In this document: positions 1 through 6,479 of the stretch, piece after piece
How positions within the stretch are numbered: the stretch's first letter is position 1
Layout of the letters: every line of letters starts with the position of its first letter
Virus record (IMG/VR): IMGVR_UViG_3300046804_002329
Location: 1-22,624 of that record
DNA from: a virus
Length of the DNA stretch: 22,624 bases
Strand: one strand, 5' to 3'
Made by a program: the position numbers and the translations under genes
The notes under the pieces: generated by a model
Databases searched by the model: none
What the model was told of the DNA's origin: nothing
What the model saw: only the letters and a program-made list of their open reading frames with translations

Positions 1-174
1 AATATAGGGTTTAAAAAATTTTTATTAAATTATAAAATTAATTTAGATAACTTTAAGTATTTGGTTAATCAGGTTGATGATGTTTTATATAAAAATTTAA
101 CATATAACATAGATGTTTTAAGTACAGATAGATATTCTGCTCCAACAAATATTTTAAAAAGTGTTAAATCTTAA
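1..174 (+). CDS. Hypothetical protein, C-terminal fragment
   Basis: An open frame runs from the first base of the window to a TAA at 172-174 and gives the last 57 residues of a protein whose start lies outside. The fragment is rich in Asn, Lys, Leu and Tyr and ends in LKSVKS. I recognise no domain. The extreme AT content and the C-terminal KS-stop resemble the oxygenase gene ending at 3246, and the stop codon sits inside a 23-bp element (166-188) that is repeated at 3238-3260. It could be the tail of another accessory enzyme, but there is not enough sequence to say. Confidence 0.6.
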   Translation, partial: NIGFKKFLLNYKINLDNFKYLVNQVDDVLYKNLTYNIDVLSTDRYSAPTNILKSVKS

Positions 175-188
175 TATGGTATAATTAA
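166..188 (+). repeat. Direct repeat copy 1 (stop codon plus extended -10)
   Basis: The 23 bases from AAATCTTAATATG to TATAATTAA match 3238-3260 at 22 of 23 positions; only the base at 179 differs (G here, C there). The repeat carries the TAA stop of the upstream gene and the extended -10 of the next gene. The two copies bracket the AT-rich oxygenase/SGNH block. Confidence 0.7.
177..185 (+). promoter_or_regulatory. Extended -10 promoter upstream of the 201 gene
   Basis: TG-G-TATAAT, an extended -10 box, lies 15 nt before the ATG at 201. No -35 hexamer is recognisable at 17 nt, as expected for extended -10 promoters. A ribosome binding site (GGAGG, 192-196) lies between box and start, so the 5' leader would be only about 9-10 nt if transcription starts 6-7 nt after the box. 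Confidence 0.55.
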
Positions 189-200
189 ATTGGAGGAAAT

Positions 201-740
201 ATGTTACCAGTTATAATCCAAGATTTTATTGATAAAGAAGATGCTTTAATATTAATGCAAGAAATGGATAATCCATCTGAAATAAACCCATATCCAGAGT
301 ATTATAAAAAAAGATTTGGCGGAACTGGATTTCCATATAACAAAAAAACTTTAGATATTCAAAAAAAATATGCTTTAAAATCTAATAAAATACATCAATC
401 TTTATTTAAAAATCAAGAAAAAGAAATAAAAACGTTTAAATGTTTTGGAAGTGTTTGGCATCTTGGTGGTTATGGACTTCCACATATGGATGATCAAGAT
501 CCAGAACCATTTATTGAATACAGTACAGTTATTTATCTTAATGAAGATTTTACTGGTGGTAAAATATTTTTTCCTAAAAAACAATTTGAATATCAGCCAA
601 AAAAATATTCAGCATTATTTTTTCCAAGCGAAAAAGAAGAATGGATACATGGAATTACTCCAGTAGAATCTGGTAGTAGATATGTTTTATTATATATGCA
701 TACTACAAACATTAATGAGGTGGATCCAGATCTTGACTAA
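201..740 (+). CDS. 2OG-Fe(II) oxygenase, prolyl 4-hydroxylase-like
   Basis: A 179-residue protein with the P4H-type double-stranded beta-helix signature. The iron-binding HxD is H95-M-D97, the distal His is H150 (WIHG), and the 2-oxoglutarate-binding Arg is R160 (SGSRYVLL). Between them is the strand region YSTVIYLNEDFTGG. Enzymes of this family hydroxylate prolyl, lysyl or other side chains using Fe(II), O2 and 2-oxoglutarate; the substrate here cannot be read from sequence. The ATG follows GGAGG at a good distance. It starts a plus-strand run and overlaps the next gene by a few bases at its end. Closest relative within the window is the gene at 15790, which shares the IEYSxVIYLN and KPKKYSA-type strands. 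Catalytic residues look complete, so an active enzyme is likely. Confidence 0.88.
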   Translation: MLPVIIQDFIDKEDALILMQEMDNPSEINPYPEYYKKRFGGTGFPYNKKTLDIQKKYALKSNKIHQSLFKNQEKEIKTFKCFGSVWHLGGYGLPHMDDQDPEPFIEYSTVIYLNEDFTGGKIFFPKKQFEYQPKKYSALFFPSEKEEWIHGITPVESGSRYVLLYMHTTNINEVDPDLD

Positions 741-1551
741 TAAACTTGTTAACTTTGTAAATACAAAATTTGCTTTGTATGAAAATCATCCAGATCCAAA
801 AAATATAGTGTGGAAATTTTGTACTAAGGATCATTATTTAAAAATGGAAGAAATATTTACAAAAAATGCTATATTTTTTGAGCCATTTATAATAGAAAAT
901 TTTTATGATAAAGAAGATTTTGAAGAATTAAAATCAATAGTTTATTCTAAAAGTTTAAAAGAAATTGCCTATACAAAACAAATGAATAAATGGGAAGACA
1001 CAATAGTTATTCCAGATTATTTAATAAATAAAGCAATACAAAAAACTAAAGAGTTTTTACAAACAGATGATATTGAGTTAGGATATTATTTATATGCACA
1101 TCATCAAATTTCAAAATCTGGAAAACCATTTTTACAGGTACATTTAGACTGGTCTCCAGGAACATATATGATTGATTTACACATCGGCGGAAATAGAGAT
1201 TGGTCTTTTATTGCACATGATAAAGAATTTATTACAAAACCAAATGATGCAATAATTGTGCAGCCAGAATTGGACTTTCATTATCGACAGCCTTGGAACT
1301 CAGATGATCCAAACGAATATTATCAAGTTTTCTTTTTTCATCTTGCAAGAAAAGACCATTGGTTAAAAAAATTTGGAACAGAATATATGAATTCTGAAGA
1401 GTTTTTATCATTTCAAAATCAAAGATTGTTTATATGGGAAGACTTATATAAACAACATATAAACAATACACCAGGACTGTCTAAAATGGTATTTGGAAAT
1501 GATAGTAATATAACAGAAAATGATAAAAGAATATTTGGATTGGATGTATAA
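733..1551 (+). CDS. Putative 2OG-Fe(II) oxygenase, HxD/H[YW]RxP type
   Basis: A 272-residue protein if started at the TTG at 733, which is preceded by GAGGTGG (717-723) at 9 nt and overlaps the upstream stop codon. An in-frame ATG at 715 lacks a ribosome binding site. The C-terminal half carries H137-L-D139 (VHLDW), a strand with NDAIIV, then H183-Y-R185 followed by QPW, and an FFFHLAR strand. This order fits a jelly-roll Fe(II)/2-oxoglutarate oxygenase, and the gene at 13488 on the minus strand has the same signature (HxD, NDALIF, HWRTP, FFH). It lacks the GGE strand of the P4H-like paralogues, so it belongs to a different branch. Residues 1-110 show no recognisable domain. The oxygenase call rests on motif order only. 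Confidence 0.6.
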   Translation: MTNKLVNFVNTKFALYENHPDPKNIVWKFCTKDHYLKMEEIFTKNAIFFEPFIIENFYDKEDFEELKSIVYSKSLKEIAYTKQMNKWEDTIVIPDYLINKAIQKTKEFLQTDDIELGYYLYAHHQISKSGKPFLQVHLDWSPGTYMIDLHIGGNRDWSFIAHDKEFITKPNDAIIVQPELDFHYRQPWNSDDPNEYYQVFFFHLARKDHWLKKFGTEYMNSEEFLSFQNQRLFIWEDLYKQHINNTPGLSKMVFGNDSNITENDKRIFGLDV

Positions 1552-1552
1552 C

Positions 1553-1717
1553 ATGATAAAAGATAGCAAAGAATATAAAGATTTAGAACGTGAATTAATT
1601 TTTATGTATAATAAATATTCTGAGGTATGTCTTGCATATAAAAAACTTGCTGCTAAAATAGATAAAGCAACAGAATTATCGTCTCATGATCAATCGAATA
1701 TGTTATATGATAGATAA
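1553..1717 (+). CDS. Small coiled hypothetical protein
   Basis: The 54-residue product is highly charged and helical (KEYKDLERELIFMYNKY), with a heptad-like pattern that suggests a short coiled coil. The ATG at 1553 comes two bases after the upstream stop; a longer frame from 1520 would run back into the oxygenase gene and is less likely. It overlaps the start of the SGNH gene by about 11 nt, so it is probably translated in the same transcript. No family is recognised. It may be a small adaptor of the neighbouring enzymes, but that is a guess from position only. Confidence 0.5.
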   Translation: MIKDSKEYKDLERELIFMYNKYSEVCLAYKKLAAKIDKATELSSHDQSNMLYDR

Positions 1718-2558
1718 TACACAAAATATAAATTTAGACGATATTGTTACTTTTTTAAATGGTAATGAGTCTATAAATTTAATTAATAATAATATTGAGG
1801 GTGCGATTGCACCAAATGCACAATTTTTTATTCATCCTAAAGAATTTCCAATGTTTGAAATGAATAAAATTAATTTTGACATTAATGATAAAAGTGTTTA
1901 TTATAAATATAATGATAAAGGATTTAGATGTGATAATTTTGATTCTTATGAAAGTAAAAATAAAATTATTTTTGCTGGATGCTCTGAAGGAGAAGGAATA
2001 GGATCAAATATAGAAGAGTCATGGCCATATATTATTTTTAATTATTTAAAAAATAAAAATATAGTTGATAATTTTTATAATTTATCAGTAGATAATTTTG
2101 GTTTTCAAAAAATAATATCAAACTGTTTGGCATATATAGATAATTTTGACTCACCAGATTATATTATTATTTTGTTTCCAGAAATAACTAGACAAATTTC
2201 TTGGAATAAAGATACAAATAGTTTTTATGTTGAATGGAATGATGTTAATCAAATACATATTGAAAAAAATTTAATATCGTTTTTAAATTCTTTTATTAAT
2301 TTTATTACAACTATGCATATTTTTGAAAAATATTGTATTGAAAAAAATATTAAATTGTATTGGAGCATTTGGAGTGAAAAAGAAAATTACATTTTTAAAA
2401 AGTTAGAATGTTTTAAAAATTTTGTTCCATTTGATTATTCTATTTTAAATAACAGCAACTTGTCTAAAAATAAAAGAGATGGTCATCATGGTGCATATTA
2501 TCATAATCTTTGGGCTAATAATATTATTCAACATATAGTTAAAAATCTTGGTGTATAA
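1707..2558 (+). CDS. SGNH/GDSL-like hydrolase family protein
   Basis: A 283-residue protein. G91-C92-S93 follows a hydrophobic strand (KIIFAGCSEG) and matches SGNH block I (GDS, here GCS) with S93 as candidate nucleophile. N126-L-S begins the block II region (YNLSVDNFG), and DYIIILFPEI is a central strand. Near the C-terminus is D258-G-H-H-G followed by YHxxWAN, which provides the candidate catalytic Asp/His. SGNH enzymes remove or transfer acyl groups on glycans, lipids or peptides. A paralogue at 20697-21608 has GCS at the same residue numbers, which supports the start at 1707; an upstream ATG at 1686 is possible. It sits directly before a 2OG oxygenase, a pairing repeated at the other locus. 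No signal peptide is seen. Confidence 0.65.
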   Translation: MIDNTQNINLDDIVTFLNGNESINLINNNIEGAIAPNAQFFIHPKEFPMFEMNKINFDINDKSVYYKYNDKGFRCDNFDSYESKNKIIFAGCSEGEGIGSNIEESWPYIIFNYLKNKNIVDNFYNLSVDNFGFQKIISNCLAYIDNFDSPDYIIILFPEITRQISWNKDTNSFYVEWNDVNQIHIEKNLISFLNSFINFITTMHIFEKYCIEKNIKLYWSIWSEKENYIFKKLECFKNFVPFDYSILNNSNLSKNKRDGHHGAYYHNLWANNIIQHIVKNLGV

Positions 2559-2559
2559 T
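2552..2559 (+). promoter_or_regulatory. -10 box for a leaderless oxygenase transcript
   Basis: TG-TATAAT overlaps the TAA stop of the SGNH gene and ends 6 nt before the ATG at 2566. No Shine-Dalgarno lies between. With initiation 6-7 nt after the box the mRNA would begin at or beside the A of the ATG. The surrounding AAATCTTGGTGTATAATT resembles the 23-bp repeat at 166 and 3238 in degenerate form. Confidence 0.45.
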
Positions 2560-2565
2560 TTAAAT

Positions 2566-3246
2566 ATGAGTGATTTTAATTGGGATGAAAATAAAATAGT
2601 TGTTGTTGAAAATTTTATAGATCAACAAAATGCAGAAAAAATTATTAATTATTGTGAAAACATAATTAATAATATTGATGAGGATAAATCAAATATATGT
2701 CGCTTTACTTTTCCATTTGCTGGAATACAGGATACAAATATTCAAGACATTATTTGTGAATTAGAAAAAAAAGTTTATATTTTTATCATATCAGAATATT
2801 TTTTAGATAATAATATAAAAATTCTTGAAAGAGGATGGCAAAGAGACCTAGAAATAGTAAGGTGGAATTGTTCTTATTTAAATGACCATAGGGATGGATG
2901 GACTGAAAAAAAGGTTGGTCATCCATCTTTGCATAATATAGAATATGATATAAGTGCATTAATATATTTAACAGATGAATATGAAGGTGGAGAATTATTT
3001 TTTGGAGATTTTGATATTACTGTTAAGCCTAAAAAGTTTAGTTTTGTGTTATTTCCATCACACTATTTGCATAGAGTTGAAGAGGTATTTGTAAAAAATA
3101 GTATAGCAAGATATACACTGCCATTTTTTTATACTTTTCGTGTATCAGAATATTCAAAAAACTTTATGTTAAAAGATGATCCAATGTTATATGAATATAA
3201 AGAACAAAGTCTAAACAAATTTTTAATATCGATGTTAAAATCTTAA
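2566..3246 (+). CDS. 2OG-Fe(II) oxygenase, prolyl 4-hydroxylase-like
   Basis: A 226-residue protein with a complete P4H-like signature: H108-R-D110 (NDHRDGW), the strand YDISALIYLTDEYEGGELFF, a distal H169 (YLHRVEE) and the 2-oxoglutarate Arg R182 (IARYTLPFF). It begins with the FxWxENKIVVVENFID opening common to this group. The ATG at 2566 lies 6 nt after a -10 box and has no ribosome binding site, so I prefer it to the ATG at 2548, which lies inside the upstream gene. A C-terminal extension of about 40 residues (MLKDDPMLYEYKEQ) has no recognised role. It follows the SGNH gene. Substrate unknown; residues needed for catalysis are present. Confidence 0.85.
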   Translation: MSDFNWDENKIVVVENFIDQQNAEKIINYCENIINNIDEDKSNICRFTFPFAGIQDTNIQDIICELEKKVYIFIISEYFLDNNIKILERGWQRDLEIVRWNCSYLNDHRDGWTEKKVGHPSLHNIEYDISALIYLTDEYEGGELFFGDFDITVKPKKFSFVLFPSHYLHRVEEVFVKNSIARYTLPFFYTFRVSEYSKNFMLKDDPMLYEYKEQSLNKFLISMLKS

Positions 3247-3260
3247 TATGCTATAATTAA
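3238..3260 (+). repeat. Direct repeat copy 2 (stop codon plus extended -10)
   Basis: Matches 166-188 at 22 of 23 positions. It contains the stop codon of the oxygenase gene and the TATAAT used by the endolysin gene. The two copies flank a block of about 3 kb. Confidence 0.7.
3249..3257 (+). promoter_or_regulatory. Extended -10 promoter of the endolysin gene
   Basis: TG-C-TATAAT lies 39 nt upstream of the endolysin ATG, with AAGGAG just before the start. No -35 hexamer is evident. This gives the endolysin an ordinary leader, unlike the leaderless genes in this window. Confidence 0.55.
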
Positions 3261-3296
3261 TATTGATAAACTATATGTTTATAAAAAAGGAGAAAC

Positions 3297-3878
3297 ATGG
3301 CAGAAAAAGGTACAGTAGAGGCTCTTATTGAAGTTGCCAAAAAAGAAGTTGGCACAATTGAGGGTCCTAAAGATAATGAAACAAAGTATGGTAAATTTAC
3401 AAAGGCAAACTTCCAACCTTGGTGTGGATCGTTTGTTATGTGGTGTGCTAATCAGGCTGGTGTAAAGGTTCCTAATACCGTTTATACGCCTGCTGGAGAG
3501 GCTGCATTCAAAAAGATGAACCGTTGGGCAGATGCTCGCAACGATGATCCAACTCCTGGAGATATTATTTATTTTGATTTTCCAGAAGATGGCGTAAACA
3601 GAACGTCACATGTTGGTATTTGTATTAAGAACAATGGTGATGGAACAATTCAGTGCATTGAGGGTAATACTGCAGGATCATCTAAGGGTGATCAACGTAA
3701 TGGTGGTATGGTTTGTGAAAAGACTCGTGCATATGTTAAGGATAATAAAAAGAAACTAATCAACGGTATTGTTGGTTGGGGTCGTCCTAATTATAAGGGA
3801 GAAGAAGGTCAGGCTCTTGCTGTTAAGATTACAAAGCCAGCACCAGCAAAGAAGTCTGCAAAGAAGGCTGCAAAGTAG
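3297..3878 (+). CDS. CHAP-domain endolysin (cell-wall amidase/endopeptidase)
   Basis: A 193-residue lysis enzyme. The CHAP papain-like fold is marked by the catalytic Cys in PWC43GSFVMWC, the catalytic His in SH105VGI and the acidic/Asn partner around E122-G-N124. The stretch PTPGDIIYF before the His is typical. These enzymes cut peptidoglycan amide bonds late in infection. The last 18 residues are Lys/Ala/Pro-rich (PAPAKKSAKKAAK), resembling histone H1 tails; a similar tail ends the holin-like protein at 8147. The ATG follows AAGGAG. Codon use is visibly richer in G and C than in the flanking oxygenase genes. No signal peptide, so export would need the holin. Confidence 0.85.
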   Translation: MAEKGTVEALIEVAKKEVGTIEGPKDNETKYGKFTKANFQPWCGSFVMWCANQAGVKVPNTVYTPAGEAAFKKMNRWADARNDDPTPGDIIYFDFPEDGVNRTSHVGICIKNNGDGTIQCIEGNTAGSSKGDQRNGGMVCEKTRAYVKDNKKKLINGIVGWGRPNYKGEEGQALAVKITKPAPAKKSAKKAAK

Positions 3879-3879
3879 T

Positions 3880-4077
3880 ATGGAATCAAATAAAAGAAGT
3901 GTACAAAAAACTATTAGTTGGCAGTTCGTTCATATAGGTTTTGTATATGGAATCATTTATTTGTTCACTCGTGAATGGGAATATGCTGGTTTGGGTGCCC
4001 TTGCTTACATAGCATGGGAATCAACAGCATATTATATTCATGAAAGAGTCTGGGCAAGGTTTAGTAAGAAAAAATAA
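3880..4077 (+). CDS. DUF2061-like small membrane protein
   Basis: A 65-residue protein starting at the ATG one base after the endolysin stop. It opens with ESNKRSVQKTISWQF, continues through two hydrophobic stretches (VHIGFVYGIIYLF and AGLGALAYIAW), and ends with YYIHERVWARF. This matches the pattern of the DUF2061 family (RSxxKtitWR, then YYxHErvW) found in bacterial small membrane proteins. The function of the family is unknown. Placement right after the endolysin raises the possibility of a role in lysis, for example as a second membrane factor, but this is inference only. Confidence 0.7.
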   Translation: MESNKRSVQKTISWQFVHIGFVYGIIYLFTREWEYAGLGALAYIAWESTAYYIHERVWARFSKKK

Positions 4078-4079
4078 TA

Positions 4080-4265
4080 ATGCCAGATTATGTTTATAAA
4101 TGTCTAGATTGTGCTAATTTAGTAACAAAAACTAGATCTATTTTAGAATCTGAGCCACAGTATAATTGTGAAAAATGTGGCTCAGTTCTAACTAGACAAT
4201 ACACTCCTTTTGGTGTACAATTTAATGGTAAGGGATTTTATTCAACCGACAATAAAAGGATGTAA
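4080..4265 (+). CDS. FmdB-type zinc ribbon protein
   Basis: A 61-residue protein beginning MPDYVYKCLDC and carrying two CxxC knuckles (CLDC and CEKC), then GVQFNGKGFYSTD. The opening and the GFYSTD end are characteristic of the FmdB/CxxC_CXXC_SSSS family, whose members are small zinc ribbons annotated as putative regulators of amidase or acetamidase genes. The exact role in phages is unknown. It starts three bases after the preceding stop and is followed at 4269 by a second zinc-binding protein, so the two are probably co-translated. Confidence 0.75.
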   Translation: MPDYVYKCLDCANLVTKTRSILESEPQYNCEKCGSVLTRQYTPFGVQFNGKGFYSTDNKRM

Positions 4266-4268
4266 AAT

Positions 4269-4529
4269 ATGTTTAGTATGTTAAAAACACAAAATCCAGA
4301 AGAAAGAGTTTGGCTTTTAACTGCAAATGATCGTTGTGACAGTTGTGGTGCACAAGCCTATGTTTCTGTAACTGGAGTTAATGGTGAACTAATGTTTTGT
4401 GGACATCACTATAGCAAGATTATGAATGATCCAGTTGGATATGAAAAAATGATGGCATATGCCTATTCTTTTGTTGATGAAAGAGAAAAACTAATCGAAA
4501 CTAGAAATAAAGGAGAGTCATATTCATGA
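4269..4529 (+). CDS. DUF7455-like zinc-binding protein
   Basis: An 86-residue protein with LLTANDRCDSCGAQAYV followed by GELMFCGHH. This CxxC...CxHH arrangement is the signature of the short zinc-binding DUF7455 proteins common in Actinobacteria. Its presence supports an actinobacterial host. The C-terminal half is helical and charged. AGGATG just upstream can serve as ribosome binding site. The stop overlaps the next start in an ATGA arrangement. The function of the family is not known. Confidence 0.7.
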   Translation: MFSMLKTQNPEERVWLLTANDRCDSCGAQAYVSVTGVNGELMFCGHHYSKIMNDPVGYEKMMAYAYSFVDEREKLIETRNKGESYS

Positions 4530-4855
4530 ATCTTGGACCAGAAGAGCAACTATTGTTAACATTAATAGATCAGGGTGCTGTAGAATTTAAAGGCTTTGAT
4601 GAAGAAGGAGAAGCGCTTTATAGTTTTACTAGTAAGTTAAAAGATGTACATCCAGAACTTTATGAACTTCATAATAATATGTTAAATAAAGAAATGATGT
4701 ATCTATGGGAAAATGGTTTTGTTGAAATGGATTTATTTAATGAAAATCCAGTTGTAACATTATCTCCAGAAGCATTTAATCCAGCCAAAGTAGATCAGTT
4801 GGATGAAGATATGAAAAAGTTTCTACTAGAAATCAAACGCATAATACTTTCGTAG
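4526..4855 (+). CDS. Hypothetical acidic protein
   Basis: A 109-residue acidic protein, overlapping the previous gene by 4 nt (ATGA) and preceded by AAGGAGAG. It looks mostly helical, with a short region (EEGEALYSFT) that could be a beta hairpin; the order helix, hairpin, helices would be compatible with a winged-helix fold, but no family is recognised. It ends shortly before the -10 box of the 4876 gene and so closes this co-directional group. Confidence 0.65.
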   Translation: MNLGPEEQLLLTLIDQGAVEFKGFDEEGEALYSFTSKLKDVHPELYELHNNMLNKEMMYLWENGFVEMDLFNENPVVTLSPEAFNPAKVDQLDEDMKKFLLEIKRIILS

Positions 4856-4860
4856 AAAGA

Positions 4861-4869
4861 TGATACAAT
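4861..4869 (+). promoter_or_regulatory. Extended -10 box, leaderless start of the 4876 gene
   Basis: TG-A-TACAAT ends 6 nt before the ATG at 4876, and there is no Shine-Dalgarno between. This is the same geometry as at 2566, 14156, 18828 and 22260/22293. Confidence 0.5.
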
Positions 4870-4875
4870 TAATTT

Positions 4876-5286
4876 ATGAATGATTTACTTGTATCGTTCT
4901 TGACAACGCTGCTTGTTTTTGCTATAATTAAACTAAGCGGTAAAAAAGAAAGTAAAAAAATTAAATATAGACAAAGCCATATTAATAGTATTATTGGTCC
5001 ATTTATACCTTCGTATATTGCCAATACCGTTATTAAAAAAACTCAGTCATTAAAACACTATAACTCAAACATTATAGATGTTTTAGTTACTGAAGACTAT
5101 GCTTATTGGGTACATGAAAATGTATTTTATAGAGCAATTGTTGAAGATGGCAGAGTAGATAGAAGCACAACATCTCCAATCGATATACAAAACATGTCAA
5201 ATGAAGATGTAAGTAAGATGATGATTATATTGGACAAACTAAAGAATAGGGCAAAAAATGAAAATCGTGGTACAGGGAACAAATGA
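4876..5286 (+). CDS. Membrane-anchored hypothetical protein
   Basis: A 136-residue protein. Residues 4-20 (LLVSFLTTLLVFAIIKL) form one N-terminal membrane segment, followed by a basic stretch (GKKESKKIKYR) that predicts a cytoplasmic C-terminal domain. The rest contains IIDVLVTEDYAYWVHENVFYRAIVEDG, probably a beta-rich core. No family recognised. The ATG lies 6 nt after an extended -10 box and has no ribosome binding site. A consensus promoter is buried in the membrane-segment codons (4900-4928). The 3' end overlaps the next gene by 29 nt. Confidence 0.65.
   Translation: MNDLLVSFLTTLLVFAIIKLSGKKESKKIKYRQSHINSIIGPFIPSYIANTVIKKTQSLKHYNSNIIDVLVTEDYAYWVHENVFYRAIVEDGRVDRSTTSPIDIQNMSNEDVSKMMIILDKLKNRAKNENRGTGNK
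4900..4928 (+). promoter_or_regulatory. Consensus sigma70-type promoter inside a coding region
   Basis: TTGACA (4900-4905), a 17-nt spacer and TATAAT (4923-4928), with TG at the extended -10 position (4920-4921). Both hexamers are perfect consensus. It lies within the N-terminal membrane-segment codons of the 4876 gene and would start transcription at about 4935, downstream of that gene's start. It would drive 5258 and the genes beyond. Confidence 0.6.
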
Positions 5287-5608
5287 GTTTAATGACTACA
5301 ATGTATTCCTTCGCGCTATGGGTATCGGCTTGTCATCAATGCAACAAAACGATGATGAGTACATAGTTTATTCTTTAGGTCCATCAAATATTAATTCTTT
5401 TGTTTCAGAGTTTTGCAATATTTCTGAAAAAGGATTAAAGGCAAGAGGCAAAAGGGTAAAGTTCTACAAAGTAACCCCAGAGTGGGTAGTAGAAAATATA
5501 TATGACATTAACTATTATGCGTATCTTAGTAAACCAAAAGAGCGTGTCTCAAAACTGGTTTCATTTGCACAAGATAGTGATGTTGAAGTCGGCATATTCT
5601 CACACTAG
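5258..5608 (+). CDS. Hypothetical protein with Rossmann-like N-terminus
   Basis: A 116-residue protein overlapping the upstream gene by 29 nt. It opens with a strand (MKIVVQGT), then alternates helices and strands (EYIVYSLGPSNINSFV, KRVKFYKVTPEWV). This could be a small alpha/beta nucleotide-binding-type fold, for instance SLOG-like, but no diagnostic motif is seen. No nearby ribosome binding site is strong; coupling to the upstream gene is likely. Function unknown. Confidence 0.6.
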   Translation: MKIVVQGTNEFNDYNVFLRAMGIGLSSMQQNDDEYIVYSLGPSNINSFVSEFCNISEKGLKARGKRVKFYKVTPEWVVENIYDINYYAYLSKPKERVSKLVSFAQDSDVEVGIFSH

Positions 5609-5618
5609 GAAAACTAAA

Positions 5619-5828
5619 ATGATTATTTCTGATCTAAATAAAATGGAAGAAATTGTTAATAAAAACTCCAACCTTTCTTGGGATGGATGGAATGTTATTC
5701 ATTTGTCAAAATCAAATAGCGCAATGTATAAACAAAGCGGTGCATTTGTAAACAATACCTGGAATATTAAAACAGTGTATGAGCCAGGTAAAAATGGATG
5801 GAATATTAAAAGCAGCCACCTGGAATAA
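5619..5828 (+). CDS. Small Trp-rich hypothetical protein
   Basis: A 69-residue protein starting at the ATG at 5619, with AGGAAAAC just upstream; a longer frame from 5502 lies inside the previous gene and is rejected. It carries a WDGWNVIHLSKS segment and a related GWNIKSSHLE end, with TWNIKTVYEPG between, suggesting a small beta sheet made of repeated WN-x-[IV] strands. No family is recognised. It is followed two bases later by the WhiB gene. Confidence 0.55.
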   Translation: MIISDLNKMEEIVNKNSNLSWDGWNVIHLSKSNSAMYKQSGAFVNNTWNIKTVYEPGKNGWNIKSSHLE

Positions 5829-5830
5829 TC

Positions 5831-6115
5831 ATGAATAAACATTTATGGAAAGAAGATGCTGCTTGTCTTGATTATGACACTAATTTATTTTTTGACAAGT
5901 ATGAAGAAACTCCAAACATTAGGCATGGAATAGACAATGTTTGTCTTGCATGCCCAGTTGCCAGACAGTGCTTTGCTGTTGGAATCTCTGATAAAGAGTA
6001 TGGCGTTTGGGGCGGAGTATATTTAGATAAAGGAAACATATCTAGAGAGTTTAACAACCATAAAACTAAATCTCGTTGGGCAGAGATTTGGGAAAACTTA
6101 ACATTGGAAATGTGA
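5831..6115 (+). CDS. WhiB-like Fe-S transcriptional regulator
   Basis: A 94-residue protein with the four cysteines of WhiB proteins, C12, C38, C41 and C47 (CLACPVARQC), and the G58-V-W-G-G turn. WhiB proteins bind a [4Fe-4S] cluster, contact region 4 of the principal sigma factor and tune transcription; they are essentially confined to Actinobacteria and their phages. Residues after the turn include a modest basic stretch (NNHKTKSR) that could contact DNA. The start is two bases after the upstream stop, and the stop overlaps the next start by one base. It may redirect host transcription or support superinfection control, as inferred for actinophage WhiB proteins. Confidence 0.88.
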   Translation: MNKHLWKEDAACLDYDTNLFFDKYEETPNIRHGIDNVCLACPVARQCFAVGISDKEYGVWGGVYLDKGNISREFNNHKTKSRWAEIWENLTLEM

Positions 6116-6345
6116 TGTACACAGATAATATGCAACGTGCTTTTAGATCGATTACACCACCAAGAGGTTTTGCGGTTGATATTATAGATAACGAACATTT
6201 CTTAACTGTTAGAGCAAATGAAAAACAGTTTATGAGGCTGGATGAATTTGAAAAAAGAAGAGCATTTGAATATATGATGAAAGTAAAAAAGGCATTAGAA
6301 GATAATGGTGCTGTGGTAATGTTAGTTAGAGATGCAGTAAAATGA
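6115..6345 (+). CDS. Small hypothetical protein
   Basis: A 76-residue protein starting at the ATG that overlaps the WhiB stop (TGATG). A longer frame from 6076 lies within the WhiB gene. The product is basic and alpha/beta (GFAVDIIDNEHFLTVRANEKQF, then a charged helix FEKRRAFEYMMKVKKALED and a final strand AVVMLVRD). No family recognised. Its stop overlaps the next gene by 4 nt (ATGA), so translation of the run is probably coupled. Confidence 0.6.
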   Translation: MYTDNMQRAFRSITPPRGFAVDIIDNEHFLTVRANEKQFMRLDEFEKRRAFEYMMKVKKALEDNGAVVMLVRDAVK

Positions 6346-6479
6346 TTAAAAGAATAATTTGTAAGATTACAGGACATGACTTCTCTATTGATGCAGGATC
6401 TTGTCCTTTTACTGGTAATAGTTATGTTATTTGCAAAAAATGTCTTGGAATGAGGATGAAAAATGAAAAAATGGATTAG
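6342..6479 (+). CDS. Tiny zinc-finger-like protein
   Basis: A 45-residue product in an ATGA overlap with the previous gene. It has C7, H11, C20 and a C-terminal CKKC, an arrangement resembling the small zinc-ribbon proteins of phages that open with MKR-x-C-x-x-x-GH. It shares its last bases with the next gene, whose start at 6463 lies inside it in another frame. The function is unknown; a small nucleic-acid or protein-binding role would be typical. Confidence 0.55.
   Translation: MIKRIICKITGHDFSIDAGSCPFTGNSYVICKKCLGMRMKNEKMD

Noticed and set aside
682-732. Longer N-terminus for the second oxygenase-like gene
   Set aside because: It would overlap the first oxygenase gene by almost 60 nt and lacks a ribosome binding site; the TTG at 733 has GAGGTGG at the right distance.
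5872-6377. Two overlapping minus-strand open frames of 103-108 codons opposite WhiB and the next gene
   Set aside because: They are antisense shadows; the plus-strand proteins there have a recognised family and chained overlaps, while these have no motif or ribosome binding site.
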